Assembly: GCA_965658025.1 (NCBI GenBank)
Contig: CBFHQL010000010.1
Coordinates: forward strand, 1 to 52,103
Direction of reading: 5' to 3'
Origin: UBA3537 sp965658025
GTDB taxonomy: Bacteria > Bacteroidota > Bacteroidia > Flavobacteriales > Flavobacteriaceae
Length of the DNA stretch: 52,103 nt
Shown piece by piece: positions 36,621 to 44,967 of the stretch. The notes below the pieces were generated by a model that was not told the origin of the DNA, did no database searches, and saw nothing but the letters and a program-made list of their open reading frames with translations. A program made the position numbers and the translations under genes. How positions within the stretch are numbered: position 1 is the stretch's first letter; each line of letters starts with the position of its first letter.

Positions 36621-37103
36621 ATGAAAAAACTTCAAATAGCGTGTAACATCAATGTTTTTGAGACATTCGATGAATTGCCCAAAAATGTTCAATCCCTTAT
36701 GCAAAGGGCACAACAAGCACGTTCGAAAGCCCATGCACCCTATTCAAATTTTTTGGTTGGTGCAGCCCTTGAACTTAGTAATGGCGAGATTATTACAGGA
36801 AATAATCAAGAAAATGCGGCCTATCCATCAGGGTTGTGTGCAGAACGTACCGCTATATTTTACGCACATGCACAATTTCCGAAAGAAGATATTATACGCA
36901 TGGCCATTACAGCAGGATCAAAAAATAAAGAAGCCACTACGCCCATACCACCATGTGGCGGTTGCCGTCAAGCTTTAGTAGAATACGAACAAATACAAGG
37001 CAAGTCTATTGAACTTTATTTTATGGGGACAAAAGGTGAGATTGCCCATTCAAAATCCATAGAAAACATACTTCCTTGGGTTTTTGACAAAAAAGCACTG
37101 TAA
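36621..37103 (+). CDS. cdd: Cytidine deaminase
   Basis: 160 residues. It deaminates cytidine and deoxycytidine in pyrimidine salvage. The zinc site is seen as the CAERTAIF motif (Cys ligand and catalytic Glu) and PCGGCRQ (two Cys ligands); HAPYSNFLVGAAL is the substrate segment. The homotetrameric type is usually about 130 residues; here about 25 extra residues precede the core. Two bases separate it from porV, so it is cotranscribed with porV although unrelated in function. Confidence 0.94.
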   Translation: MKKLQIACNINVFETFDELPKNVQSLMQRAQQARSKAHAPYSNFLVGAALELSNGEIITGNNQENAAYPSGLCAERTAIFYAHAQFPKEDIIRMAITAGSKNKEATTPIPPCGGCRQALVEYEQIQGKSIELYFMGTKGEIAHSKSIENILPWVFDKKAL

Positions 37104-37154
37104 AAATTAATAAAAAATTTACGCCTTCCTTTTTTAGGTTAAGTAGCAATGTAT

Positions 37155-37162
37155 TACTTTTG
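37155..37162 (+). promoter_or_regulatory. Promoter -7 box for pdhA
   Basis: TACTTTTG, exact TAnnTTTG, about 30 bases before the pdhA ATG at 37193. No TTG at the right distance upstream. Confidence 0.5.
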
Positions 37163-37192
37163 CAGAAATGATACTAACATCACTGTAATCTC

Positions 37193-38191
37193 ATGCAAGA
37201 AATAACCAAAGAAACCTACCTCGACTGGTACGAAAATATGTTCTTTTGGCGAAAGTTTGAAGACAAACTCGCAGCAGTCTATATCCAACAAAAAGTTAGA
37301 GGTTTTTTACACCTCTACAATGGTCAAGAAGCTGTTTTGGCAGGCGCACTTCATGCAATGGATCTTTCCAAAGACAAAATGATTACGGCCTACAGGAACC
37401 ATGTTCAACCTATTGGGATGGGCGTTGATCCTCGCCGTGTCATGGCAGAACTTTATGGAAAAGCAACAGGTACCTCTCAAGGTTTAGGGGGCTCAATGCA
37501 TATTTTTTCAAAAGAACATGGCTTTTATGGCGGACACGGTATTGTTGGTGGGCAAATTCCACTAGGAGCAGGAATGGCTTTTGGTGATAAATACAACGAA
37601 ACTGGTGGCGTAACCCTTTGCTTCTTTGGTGATGGTGCTGCGCGACAAGGATCTCTCCACGAAACATTCAACATGGCGATGAACTGGAAACTCCCCGTTG
37701 TCTTTGTTTGTGAAAATAATGGATACGCTATGGGAACTTCTGTAGAACGTACCGCAAACCATACAGACATCTGGAAACTTGGACTCGGATATGAAATGCC
37801 ATGTGGCCCTGTAGATGGAATGAACCCGATTAAAGTTGCTGAAGCTTTTGATGAGGCAATTCAACGAGCAAGACGTGGTGATGGACCAACATTTTTGGAA
37901 ATGAAAACCTACCGCTACAGAGGACATTCTATGAGTGATGCACAGCATTACAGAACCAAAGATGAGGTTAAAGAATACCAAAAAATTGACCCCATCACAC
38001 AAGTAAAAGACGTCATTTTGGAAAAAAACTACGCTACAGAAGAAGATATTAAAGAAATCGATAAGCGTGTAAAAGGATTGGTAGCCGAATGCGAAAAATT
38101 TGCCGAAGAATCCCCTTTCCCAGATAAAAGTTTGATGTACGATGCCGTATATGAACAAGAAGATTACCCATTTTTAGAACATAAAGTATAA
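37193..38191 (+). CDS. pdhA: Pyruvate dehydrogenase E1 component, alpha subunit
   Basis: 332 residues. With E1beta it decarboxylates pyruvate on thiamine diphosphate. Seen: the ThDP motif GDGAARQGSLHETFNMA ending in VVFVCENN, the GGSMHIFSKEHGFYGGHGIV region, the YRYRGHSMSD phosphorylation-loop equivalent, and FWRKFEDKLAAVYIQQKVRG at the N-terminus. The E2 gene pdhC follows after 3 bases. No E1beta gene is in the window, so it must be elsewhere, as is common in flavobacteria. A branched-chain oxo-acid E1alpha is less likely given the length and the pairing. Confidence 0.94.
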   Translation: MQEITKETYLDWYENMFFWRKFEDKLAAVYIQQKVRGFLHLYNGQEAVLAGALHAMDLSKDKMITAYRNHVQPIGMGVDPRRVMAELYGKATGTSQGLGGSMHIFSKEHGFYGGHGIVGGQIPLGAGMAFGDKYNETGGVTLCFFGDGAARQGSLHETFNMAMNWKLPVVFVCENNGYAMGTSVERTANHTDIWKLGLGYEMPCGPVDGMNPIKVAEAFDEAIQRARRGDGPTFLEMKTYRYRGHSMSDAQHYRTKDEVKEYQKIDPITQVKDVILEKNYATEEDIKEIDKRVKGLVAECEKFAEESPFPDKSLMYDAVYEQEDYPFLEHKV

Positions 38192-38194
38192 ATT

Positions 38195-39835
38195 ATGGCA
38201 ATAGTAGTAAACATGCCACGGCTGAGCGATACCATGGAAGAAGGTACTGTAGCAAGCTGGCTAAAAAATGTAGGCGACCGAGTCGAAGAAGGTGATATTT
38301 TAGCCGAAATAGAAACAGACAAAGCCACTATGGAATTTGAATCCTTCAACGAAGGAACACTGCTTCATATTGGTGTTCAAGAAGGAGAAACAACAAAAGT
38401 TGATGAGCTACTGGCTATTATTGGCGAAGAAGGTGAGGACATTTCCGAACTATTAAACGGAACATCTGCACCAGAACTAACTGAAGAAGAAACTACAGAA
38501 ATTGCTGAAGAACAAGTTGAAGAAAAAGAATCATCCACTGATGCACCTGCCACCGAACTTCCTGAAGGGGTTATCGTGGTAACCATGCCTCGATTGAGCG
38601 ATACTATGGAAGAAGGAACGGTCGCAAGCTGGTTGAAAAATGTAGGCGATTTTGTTGAAGAAGGTGATATTTTGGCTGAAATAGAAACCGACAAAGCCAC
38701 CATGGAGTTTGAATCTTTTAATGAAGGTACGCTACTCTACACAGGGCTTGGCGTTGGCGATACAGCCAAAGTAGATGATCTACTTGCTATTATTGGCCCA
38801 GAAGGTACAGACGTAAGTGGAGTAGCTGAAAACTTTGTTGCTGTTTCGCCAAAAACTGAAGAAGAAGAAAAAACGGTTGAACAAGCTGTAGAAACACCAA
38901 AACCTACTCCAACTGTTGAAAAAACAGTTGAAGCTCCAAAAGTAGAATCAACAGTACCTGCTCCAACAACAAACAACGGCAGGATATACATCTCTCCTTT
39001 GGCACGTAAAATTGCGGAGGAAAAAAATATTCCACTACACCAAATTCAAGGTAGTGGTGAAAATGGTCGTATCATCAAACGCGATGTAGAGTTTTATACC
39101 CCATCTGCTTCAACTACTACAGCACCAATTGCGAAATTTGTAGCCACTGGCCAAGAAGATTTTGATGAAATCAATCACTCTCAAATGCGTAAAGTGATCG
39201 CAAAACGTTTGGGAGAATCCAAATTTTCAGCACCACACTATTATTTGGCAGTAGAATTTGATATGGACAATGCTATTGCATTCCGCCAACAATTCAATTC
39301 TATTCCAGATACAAAAATATCATTCAATGACATCGTTGTTAAGGCCTGTGCTTTGGCACTTCGCCAGCATCCACAAGTGAATTCACAATGGTTTGATGAC
39401 CGAATGAAGCTCAACAACCATGTACACATTGGGGTGGCTGTAGCTGTAGAAGATGGCCTTGTAGTCCCTGTTGTAAAGTTTGCCAACGAGCAGACACTAC
39501 CACAAATTGGATCGGCTGTTAGAGATTTTGCAGGACGTGCACGAAACAAGAAACTAACGCCACAAGAAATGGAAGGCAGTACCTTTACCATTTCTAACTT
39601 AGGGATGTTTGGTATAGAAAGTTTTACCTCCATCATCAATCAACCAAACTCAGCTATTTTATCTGTTGGATCAATTGTTCAAAAACCAGTTGTGAAAAAT
39701 GGACAAATAGTCGTAGGCAATACCATGAAACTCACTTTGGCTTGCGACCACAGAACCGTTGATGGCGCTACTGGTGCAGCATTTCTTCAGACCCTAAAAG
39801 GGTTTATTGAAAATCCTGTAACCATGTTGGTTTAA
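38195..39835 (+). CDS. pdhC: Pyruvate dehydrogenase E2 (dihydrolipoamide acetyltransferase) with two lipoyl domains
   Basis: 546 residues. Lipoyl domain 1 spans about 1-80 with the lipoylated Lys43 (ETDKATM), lipoyl domain 2 about 127-205 with Lys167, then Pro/Glu/Thr-rich linkers, the peripheral subunit-binding domain near 263-300 (ISPLARKIAEEKNIPL, GSGENGRIIKRDV) and the catalytic acetyltransferase core from about 315, with DHRTVDGATGA containing the catalytic His. The two lipoyl domains share 50 of 51 residues over their cores though about 22 codons differ silently. It is the second gene of a pdhA-pdhC operon, ended by a clear terminator. Confidence 0.96.
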   Translation: MAIVVNMPRLSDTMEEGTVASWLKNVGDRVEEGDILAEIETDKATMEFESFNEGTLLHIGVQEGETTKVDELLAIIGEEGEDISELLNGTSAPELTEEETTEIAEEQVEEKESSTDAPATELPEGVIVVTMPRLSDTMEEGTVASWLKNVGDFVEEGDILAEIETDKATMEFESFNEGTLLYTGLGVGDTAKVDDLLAIIGPEGTDVSGVAENFVAVSPKTEEEEKTVEQAVETPKPTPTVEKTVEAPKVESTVPAPTTNNGRIYISPLARKIAEEKNIPLHQIQGSGENGRIIKRDVEFYTPSASTTTAPIAKFVATGQEDFDEINHSQMRKVIAKRLGESKFSAPHYYLAVEFDMDNAIAFRQQFNSIPDTKISFNDIVVKACALALRQHPQVNSQWFDDRMKLNNHVHIGVAVAVEDGLVVPVVKFANEQTLPQIGSAVRDFAGRARNKKLTPQEMEGSTFTISNLGMFGIESFTSIINQPNSAILSVGSIVQKPVVKNGQIVVGNTMKLTLACDHRTVDGATGAAFLQTLKGFIENPVTMLV

Positions 39836-39852
39836 AATTTTACAAACTTTTA

Positions 39853-39884
39853 AAAAAGCCCATTCCAACGAATGGGTTTTTTTT
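39853..39884 (+). terminator. Terminator of pdhA-pdhC
   Basis: CCCATTC (39859-39865) and GAATGGG (39870-39876) form a perfect stem around CAAC; eight T follow on the plus strand. Confidence 0.9.
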
Positions 39885-39913
39885 GTAATTTAGACTAATC
39901 AAATTTAAAATCT

Positions 39914-40198
39914 ATGCCCAAAGGACTCCTTATTTTCTTTATTGTACTTACGGTCATCGCAATCATTCATTTTATTTCACTCCGAATGGTACGGTTAGCT
40001 GAAGAAAAAAAGTGGAAATACCGTAAAGTCTTTTGGTATTTTTATGGATTACTTTTTGCGATTAGTGGATTTGTAAATATGTTCCCTTTTGAAGAATTTA
40101 AGCCATTTGCCTTGATTCAATTCCTTTGTGGAATAATGGTTTTTGTTCTAAACTATTTGGGGAAAATTGAAACAAAAAAAACCCACTTAAGAAAGTGA
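39914..40198 (+). CDS. Small integral membrane protein of unknown function
   Basis: 94 residues with about three hydrophobic segments (residues 4-22, 40-58, 66-84), a short basic loop (EEKKWKYRK) and a basic C-terminal tail. No family recognised. A degenerate -7 element (TAATTTAG, 39887-39894) lies 19 bases before the ATG. The last codons and stop fall inside the stem of the terminator at 40174-40207, so the C-terminal sequence TKKTHLRK is partly dictated by that hairpin. Confidence 0.75.
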   Translation: MPKGLLIFFIVLTVIAIIHFISLRMVRLAEEKKWKYRKVFWYFYGLLFAISGFVNMFPFEEFKPFALIQFLCGIMVFVLNYLGKIETKKTHLRK

Positions 40199-40207
40199 GT
40201 TTTTTTT
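40174..40207. terminator. Terminator overlapping the end of the small membrane protein gene
   Basis: ACCCACTT (40181-40188) pairs with AAGTGAGT (40193-40200) with one mismatch; it is preceded by a run of A and followed by a run of T, so it can work both ways between these convergent genes. Confidence 0.8.
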
Positions 40208-40214
40208 GAATTTA

Positions 40215-40745
40215 CTATTGCTGATGTTGCGCTAAAAAGCCACCTACATCGAAATAATCAATAAATTCGTGAATTTTTCCGTCCTCGTTCAAAATTACAA
40301 TCGACATCCATTTATGGCTAACCTTTACACCACTTTCCATGTGTGTGTGGTGCCAATCGCCATATATTCTTATTCCATTTGGACTCGAGCTAACATCATC
40401 ATTGGTTGAGTATAAATTACCTCCATAGTAAACATCATTTTCAAAAGATGATTCATTGTAAACACTTAAATAGCCCTCAAGAGCAGTGCGTAAATCAGCT
40501 TTTGAAGCATATAAATCAGATGTTTTTTGATCTGGCCCATACCACTTTAATGAATCCGCAAAAACACCCATAACTAGATCTAAATCACGACCAGCAATTC
40601 CTTTTGGAAAAGTTTTAAACGTTTCTACATTTTTTAAAAAGATTTCTTGGTTTTTCACATTTGTAGCTTCGGCTTCTGTTGCCTTTGTTTCATTATTAGC
40701 ACAACTCATAGTGAACGCTAACATTAGTAACATTATTTTTTTCAT
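40215..40745 (-). CDS. SnoaL-like (NTF2-fold) lipoprotein
   Basis: 176 residues. The signal MKKIMLLMLAFTMSCANN gives lipidated Cys15. The rest resembles the SnoaL/NTF2 fold: an initial helix, DLDLVMGVFADSLKWYGP, a helix with ADLRTALEGYL, and a final HKWMSIVILNEDGKIHEFIDYFD. This fold binds small molecules or catalyses isomerase-like reactions; the substrate is unknown here. It is monocistronic and converges on the small membrane protein gene. I see no exact promoter match upstream. Confidence 0.8.
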   Translation of the reverse strand: MKKIMLLMLAFTMSCANNETKATEAEATNVKNQEIFLKNVETFKTFPKGIAGRDLDLVMGVFADSLKWYGPDQKTSDLYASKADLRTALEGYLSVYNESSFENDVYYGGNLYSTNDDVSSSPNGIRIYGDWHHTHMESGVKVSHKWMSIVILNEDGKIHEFIDYFDVGGFLAQHQQ

Positions 40746-40879
40746 AATTATTTATTTGATTTTAATAAGGTTGAATATACAAAAGTTTTAGTTGCAAAAA
40801 ACAAGTTTTTATATTTTAAAAAACCATATCAAATTGATTTTGTATATTGTTTAACTATTAAATATAAAATTTAAACAAG

Positions 40880-42718
40880 ATGAAGTTCTCTAAAAAAATT
40901 AATCTACTCAAAAAGTTAATTTTAATTATGTCTGTGATAGGACTAGCAAGTTGTAATGATGAACCAACTGGTGGCATAAATGACACGAGTACGCCAACTC
41001 CATCTTTGACCCTAGCAGAAAGCTTTGGAAGTGCGTCAAACAGCGATTTTATGGGACGTGTAGTAGATTTGCAAAACAACCCTGTGAGCGGAGCTACAGT
41101 TCAAATTGGAAACAGCACAACTGACACTGATATGAATGGTATTTTTATTATAAAAAATGCACAAGTCTATGAAAAGTTTGCATTTATTAAGGTCGAAAAA
41201 GTAGGATTCCTACACGGTTCAAGGTCTGTAGTACCTACCGCTGGTATTAATCAGGTTCAGATCATGTTACTGCCTCAAACCGTGACTCAAACCGTTAGCT
41301 CTGGAACTGCTGCCACAGTGAGTCTAAGCAATGGTGCAGCCGTTGACCTCTCTGGAGCATATAGTAATGTAGATGGAAGCGATTACTCGGGTGATGTGCA
41401 AGTGACACTCCATTTGTTAAACCCTACTGATGACAATATGCAACAACAAATGCCAGGAATGCTATTAGCAGAAAATTTGCAAAATGAAGCAAGAATGCTC
41501 GAAACGCTTGGAATGCTAGCCGTAGAACTACGTGGCGAAACTGGAGAAGAATTAAACCTTTCTCAAGGAACTACCGCGACCATATCCGTACCATTAGACC
41601 CAGAAACTTTAGCAGGAGCACCTAATGAAATTCCGCTTTGGTATTTTGATGAGGACAACGGCTATTGGATTGAAGAAGGCAGCGCCACACTTCAGGGCAC
41701 AAAATATGTTGGAACGGTCAGTCATTTCTCTTTTTGGAATTGTGACATTCCTGCTGAATATATCAATATATGCATGAACATAACCAACTCCAACAACACT
41801 CCATTGAGCAGTATTAGAGTTAATATTGAAAGTGAATTAAATGGGAGTCGGAGTGGATATACAAATGAAGATGGAGAGGTTTGTGGAATCGTACCCGCTA
41901 GTCAAATTCTAGATTTGAAGTATTTCTTCCATAACTTCTGTAATAACCAAGAAATACCTAATTCTTCTGAAAGTATTGGCCCATTTTACGAAGATACCAC
42001 AATTGATATTATTCTTGATAATCCAGAAATAATAGAATATTCTGAAACCATTACAGGCGTTTTTAATACCTGCGATGGAAATGCAGTAGTTAACGGGTAT
42101 GTAGAAGGACATGTTGAGGACGGCGGTTCGTTTTACAGCTTGGTTACTGATGGAGTATTTGAGATACATGTATTAAGTTGTAATGAAAATGCGGGTATTA
42201 GTATTGCAGGATATGATTATGACGCCCTGCAAACCACAGGAGAGATAAATTATACCCTAACCAGCCCTGAAACCAATATCGGAACGCTTTCAGCTTGTGA
42301 TGCCGTTACTGAGTTTATTCAATACACAATCGATGTTGGCAGCGAAGAGGTTCTATTTGTATCGGATATTTTTGTGAATTATTTTGATGAAAGTACCCAA
42401 GGCGTTATGGCAGGTTTACAAATCTCTGCTAGTAACCAAAACAATTGTATCTACTTTAGTGGTATCTTAAATGAAACCTATCCTAATTATGAAGGCCCAT
42501 ATGAATACTCTAGTGGATGGCAAGAGACCTCTCCAAGTTTTGGCTTTTTTGAATGTTTAGACATCAATCCCTTTCAAAACAATATCATTTTCAACTTAAG
42601 TAATTTTGGTAGTGGAGTTGGCGACTATATCGACATCAACTTTAGTGGGGATTATGAAGATAACAGTGGAGGTTTACATTCCATTACAGGCGTGATGCAC
42701 GTCATTAGAGATAATTAA
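40880..42718 (+). CDS. Large lipoprotein with carboxypeptidase-regulatory-like domain
   Basis: 612 residues. The signal ends GLASCND, with Cys25 or so lipidated. Next comes a carboxypeptidase-regulatory-like Ig fold (residues about 58-130: GRVVDLQNNPVSGATVQIGN, DMNGIFIIK), a central region with VSHFSFWNCDIPAEYI, a second such motif (NITNSNNTPLSSIRVNIES, TNEDGEVCGIVPA) and a third with TCDGNAVVNGYV. The C-terminal third looks beta-rich and has aromatic and cysteine residues. Comparable proteins are annotated as hypothetical surface lipoproteins. Function unknown. It ends in a bidirectional terminator shared with tRNA-Val(TAC). Confidence 0.82.
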   Translation: MKFSKKINLLKKLILIMSVIGLASCNDEPTGGINDTSTPTPSLTLAESFGSASNSDFMGRVVDLQNNPVSGATVQIGNSTTDTDMNGIFIIKNAQVYEKFAFIKVEKVGFLHGSRSVVPTAGINQVQIMLLPQTVTQTVSSGTAATVSLSNGAAVDLSGAYSNVDGSDYSGDVQVTLHLLNPTDDNMQQQMPGMLLAENLQNEARMLETLGMLAVELRGETGEELNLSQGTTATISVPLDPETLAGAPNEIPLWYFDEDNGYWIEEGSATLQGTKYVGTVSHFSFWNCDIPAEYINICMNITNSNNTPLSSIRVNIESELNGSRSGYTNEDGEVCGIVPASQILDLKYFFHNFCNNQEIPNSSESIGPFYEDTTIDIILDNPEIIEYSETITGVFNTCDGNAVVNGYVEGHVEDGGSFYSLVTDGVFEIHVLSCNENAGISIAGYDYDALQTTGEINYTLTSPETNIGTLSACDAVTEFIQYTIDVGSEEVLFVSDIFVNYFDESTQGVMAGLQISASNQNNCIYFSGILNETYPNYEGPYEYSSGWQETSPSFGFFECLDINPFQNNIIFNLSNFGSGVGDYIDINFSGDYEDNSGGLHSITGVMHVIRDN

Positions 42719-42733
42719 AATTAACTCCAAAAA

Positions 42734-42767
42734 CAAAAAAACCCACTTACTGTAGTGGGTTTTTTTT
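42734..42767. terminator. Bidirectional terminator between the lipoprotein gene and tRNA-Val(TAC)
   Basis: ACCCACT (42741-42747) pairs with AGTGGGT (42754-42760), perfect 7-base stem with a 6-base loop, flanked by seven A and eight T. Confidence 0.9.
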
Positions 42768-42768
42768 G

Positions 42769-42843
42769 TGGGCGCGAAGGGATTCGAACCCCTGACCCCC
42801 TGGGTGTAAACCAGGTGCTCTGAACCAACTGAGCTACGCGCCC
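42769..42843 (-). tRNA. tRNA-Val (anticodon TAC)
   Basis: On the minus strand, acceptor GGGCGCG pairs with CGCGCCC; D arm GCTC..GAGC; anticodon stem CCTGG/CCAGG with loop TTTACAC, giving anticodon TAC; T arm AGGGG-TTCGAAT-CCCTT. Discriminator A; CCA not encoded. Confidence 0.95.
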
Positions 42844-42857
42844 GATTAATCGGATTG

Positions 42858-42886
42858 CAAATATAGATTAGTTTTTCTTTTCTCAA
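42858..42886 (-). promoter_or_regulatory. Promoter of tRNA-Val(TAC)
   Basis: On the minus strand TTG (42886-42884), an 18-base spacer and TATATTTG (42865-42858). Between it and the tRNA is a 12-base perfect palindrome CCGATTAATCGG (42842-42853) that includes the first two bases of the mature tRNA. Confidence 0.65.
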
Positions 42887-42904
42887 AAGGTTTTTTAGTA
42901 AAAT

Positions 42905-44122
42905 TTATAGCACCTCTGCGACCACAAAAGTACTCCCTCCCACAAAAATCAAATCTTGTAGTGTCGCGTGTTGTTTTGCGCTATTAAAGGCCTCATTTAC
43001 AGAAGAATATGTTTGCCCTTGATAGCCTTTTGCATTGAAGATTTGCATCAATTTATCGACCTTCATCCCACGTTCCAGAGCAGGAGAACAAAAATAATAG
43101 ATAGCATGCTTTGGAAACAAATCTACCAAGTCCTCAACAGCTTTGTCACGAACCATGCCCAAGACAATGTGTAAGGTTTTATAGGACTCTTTTTGAAGTT
43201 GTTTTAAAACTAAACTCAATCCTTCTTTGTTGTGTGCAACATCGCAAATTGTTTTTGGGTGTTCGGAGCGTATTTCCCAACGCCCACGGAGTCCAGTATG
43301 TTTTTGAACCTGCATCAATCCTTTTTTAATCTGGTGTTCATCAATAATAAATCCTTTTGATTTTAGAACCGATAGAGTTTGTACTGCTGTTTTTATATTT
43401 TTCTGTTGATATTCTCCCAACAAATTGCATGGAAATACTTGATGTTCAGCGGCATCCGCAAAACATAAATCGGCATTTACGGTCTTTGCTTTATCTATGA
43501 AAACAGATTGAATTTCATCTTGAGTCTCACCAATAATTACTGGAACATTTTCTTTGATGATTCCTGCTTTTTCAGTTGCAATTTCTTTAAGAGTTTCCCC
43601 CAAAAATTGGGTGTGATCCAAGCCAATATTAGTAATGACTGACACCTCTGGCGTGATGATATTTGTAGAATCTAATCGACCACCAAGCCCTACTTCGACA
43701 ATAGCGATGTCTACGTTTTCTTTATCAAAATAGCTAAAAGCCATACCAACGGTCATTTCAAAAAATGAAAGTTGATGACGTTCTAAAAATGATTTTTGCT
43801 CGTGTATAAAATCAATCACAAAATTTTCAGGAATCTTTGCGCCATTAATTTTAATGCGTTCACGAAAATCTTTTAAATGTGGCGAAGTATATAACCCAAC
43901 TTTATATCCAGCTTCTTGAAGTACTGCGGCCAACATATGTGCTGTAGACCCCTTGCCGTTGGTTCCGCCAACATGTATGGATTTGAATTTGGTTTCGGGG
44001 TGCCCCAAATGCGTTGCAAATAGTTCTGTGCGGCTCAAATCTTTTTTGTAAGCTACTCCACCCTGTTGTTGGTACATGGGTAATCTGGAAAACATCCACG
44101 CTGTAACTTCTTCGTATTTCAT
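42905..44122 (-). CDS. folC: Folylpolyglutamate synthase / dihydrofolate synthase
   Basis: 405 residues from the ATG at 44122, 1 base after the tonB stop; a GTG at 44137 is in-frame but would overlap tonB. The Mur-ligase-like ATP site HVGGTNGKGSTAHMLAAVLQ, the SPHLKDFRERI motif, VEVGLGGRLDSTNII and GLDHTQFLGETLKEIATEKAGI are the FolC signature. It adds Glu to dihydropteroate and folates. It is the last gene of the exbB-exbD-tonB run, so it may be cotranscribed with unrelated transport genes. Confidence 0.95.
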   Translation of the reverse strand: MKYEEVTAWMFSRLPMYQQQGGVAYKKDLSRTELFATHLGHPETKFKSIHVGGTNGKGSTAHMLAAVLQEAGYKVGLYTSPHLKDFRERIKINGAKIPENFVIDFIHEQKSFLERHQLSFFEMTVGMAFSYFDKENVDIAIVEVGLGGRLDSTNIITPEVSVITNIGLDHTQFLGETLKEIATEKAGIIKENVPVIIGETQDEIQSVFIDKAKTVNADLCFADAAEHQVFPCNLLGEYQQKNIKTAVQTLSVLKSKGFIIDEHQIKKGLMQVQKHTGLRGRWEIRSEHPKTICDVAHNKEGLSLVLKQLQKESYKTLHIVLGMVRDKAVEDLVDLFPKHAIYYFCSPALERGMKVDKLMQIFNAKGYQGQTYSSVNEAFNSAKQHATLQDLIFVGGSTFVVAEVL

Positions 44123-44123
44123 T

Positions 44124-44966
44124 TTATTGACGGACACTAAACTCTACAATTACAAAACCGATTTGCTTAAAAGGGGCTTTGGGATCAGCAGGCCATTTAT
44201 GCGTTAAGGCTGTTTTTTTGGCTGCTTCGTAAAGGCAAATATCTCCTGTAGTGCCACGTTTTCCAGCAATTGCGTTGGTGACCACTCCACTTTGATTGAC
44301 GTGAATCTCGACCACCACACGCCCTTCTTCATCACAATCGGGGATAAATGTAGATTTTGTGGGCGTTCCACGGCCATTCAAACCATAACCTACACCACCA
44401 TTCCCATTGCCTGGACTACCAAAATAGCTTGGTGCATAGGGATCGCCATTGAGCTGACCTTTATCGCCAACAACATCATCGTTACCTTCTGATCCAGATG
44501 TGGTTCCATTATCGGCTCCAATGCCTCCCATCAACTCATCCAGTGCTTTTTTCTTGCGCTCTTTGGCTTCATTTTCTTTTCGGATACGTTCGGCCTCTAC
44601 CTTTGCTTTTGCTTCTTGTTCTGCTTGTTTTTTGGCGGCCTCTTGTTGGGCTTTCTTTAAAGCGATTGCAGCTTCATCATCGGCTGTTAAAACTTCTTCC
44701 GTATTGCTCGATTTGGGCTCTGAAACTGCTGGGGTTTCAGTTTTAGTGGGTTCAGGAATATCTTCAATATTTGTGGTTGTAGGCGTTTTAGGTTGATTGT
44801 TTCCACTACCAAAATCTGTTGTCCCAAAATTGACTGCTACACCATACTCTTGGGGGGGATCCATATAGGGTGGCCCTACAACAAAAAGCAATAGAATCAA
44901 AAGAAGGGCAATCAGCGCCGTAAGCCGAGCAGCAAGACGTTCTTGTTTGGTTCTAAAGTATTTCAT
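44124..44966 (-). CDS. tonB: TonB/TolA-like energy transducer
   Basis: 280 residues. One N-terminal membrane anchor (about 15-31), a short proline/threonine stretch, then a long Lys/Glu/Ala-rich segment (about 95-150, e.g. KKAQQEAAKKQAEQEAKAK) likely to be a helix as in TolA, a Gly/Asn-rich linker and a C-terminal TonB-fold domain (GRVVVEIHVNQSGVVTNA). With ExbB and ExbD immediately upstream it forms an energy-transducing complex that uses the proton gradient across the inner membrane. The helical spacer instead of a Pro-rich one leaves open a TolA-like role. Confidence 0.85.
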   Translation of the reverse strand: MKYFRTKQERLAARLTALIALLLILLLFVVGPPYMDPPQEYGVAVNFGTTDFGSGNNQPKTPTTTNIEDIPEPTKTETPAVSEPKSSNTEEVLTADDEAAIALKKAQQEAAKKQAEQEAKAKVEAERIRKENEAKERKKKALDELMGGIGADNGTTSGSEGNDDVVGDKGQLNGDPYAPSYFGSPGNGNGGVGYGLNGRGTPTKSTFIPDCDEEGRVVVEIHVNQSGVVTNAIAGKRGTTGDICLYEAAKKTALTHKWPADPKAPFKQIGFVIVEFSVRQ

Positions 44967-44967
44967 C

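Noticed and set aside
42674..42886. A 70-codon minus-strand frame across tRNA-Val(TAC)
   Set aside because: It overlaps the tRNA and a terminator and has no support as a protein gene.
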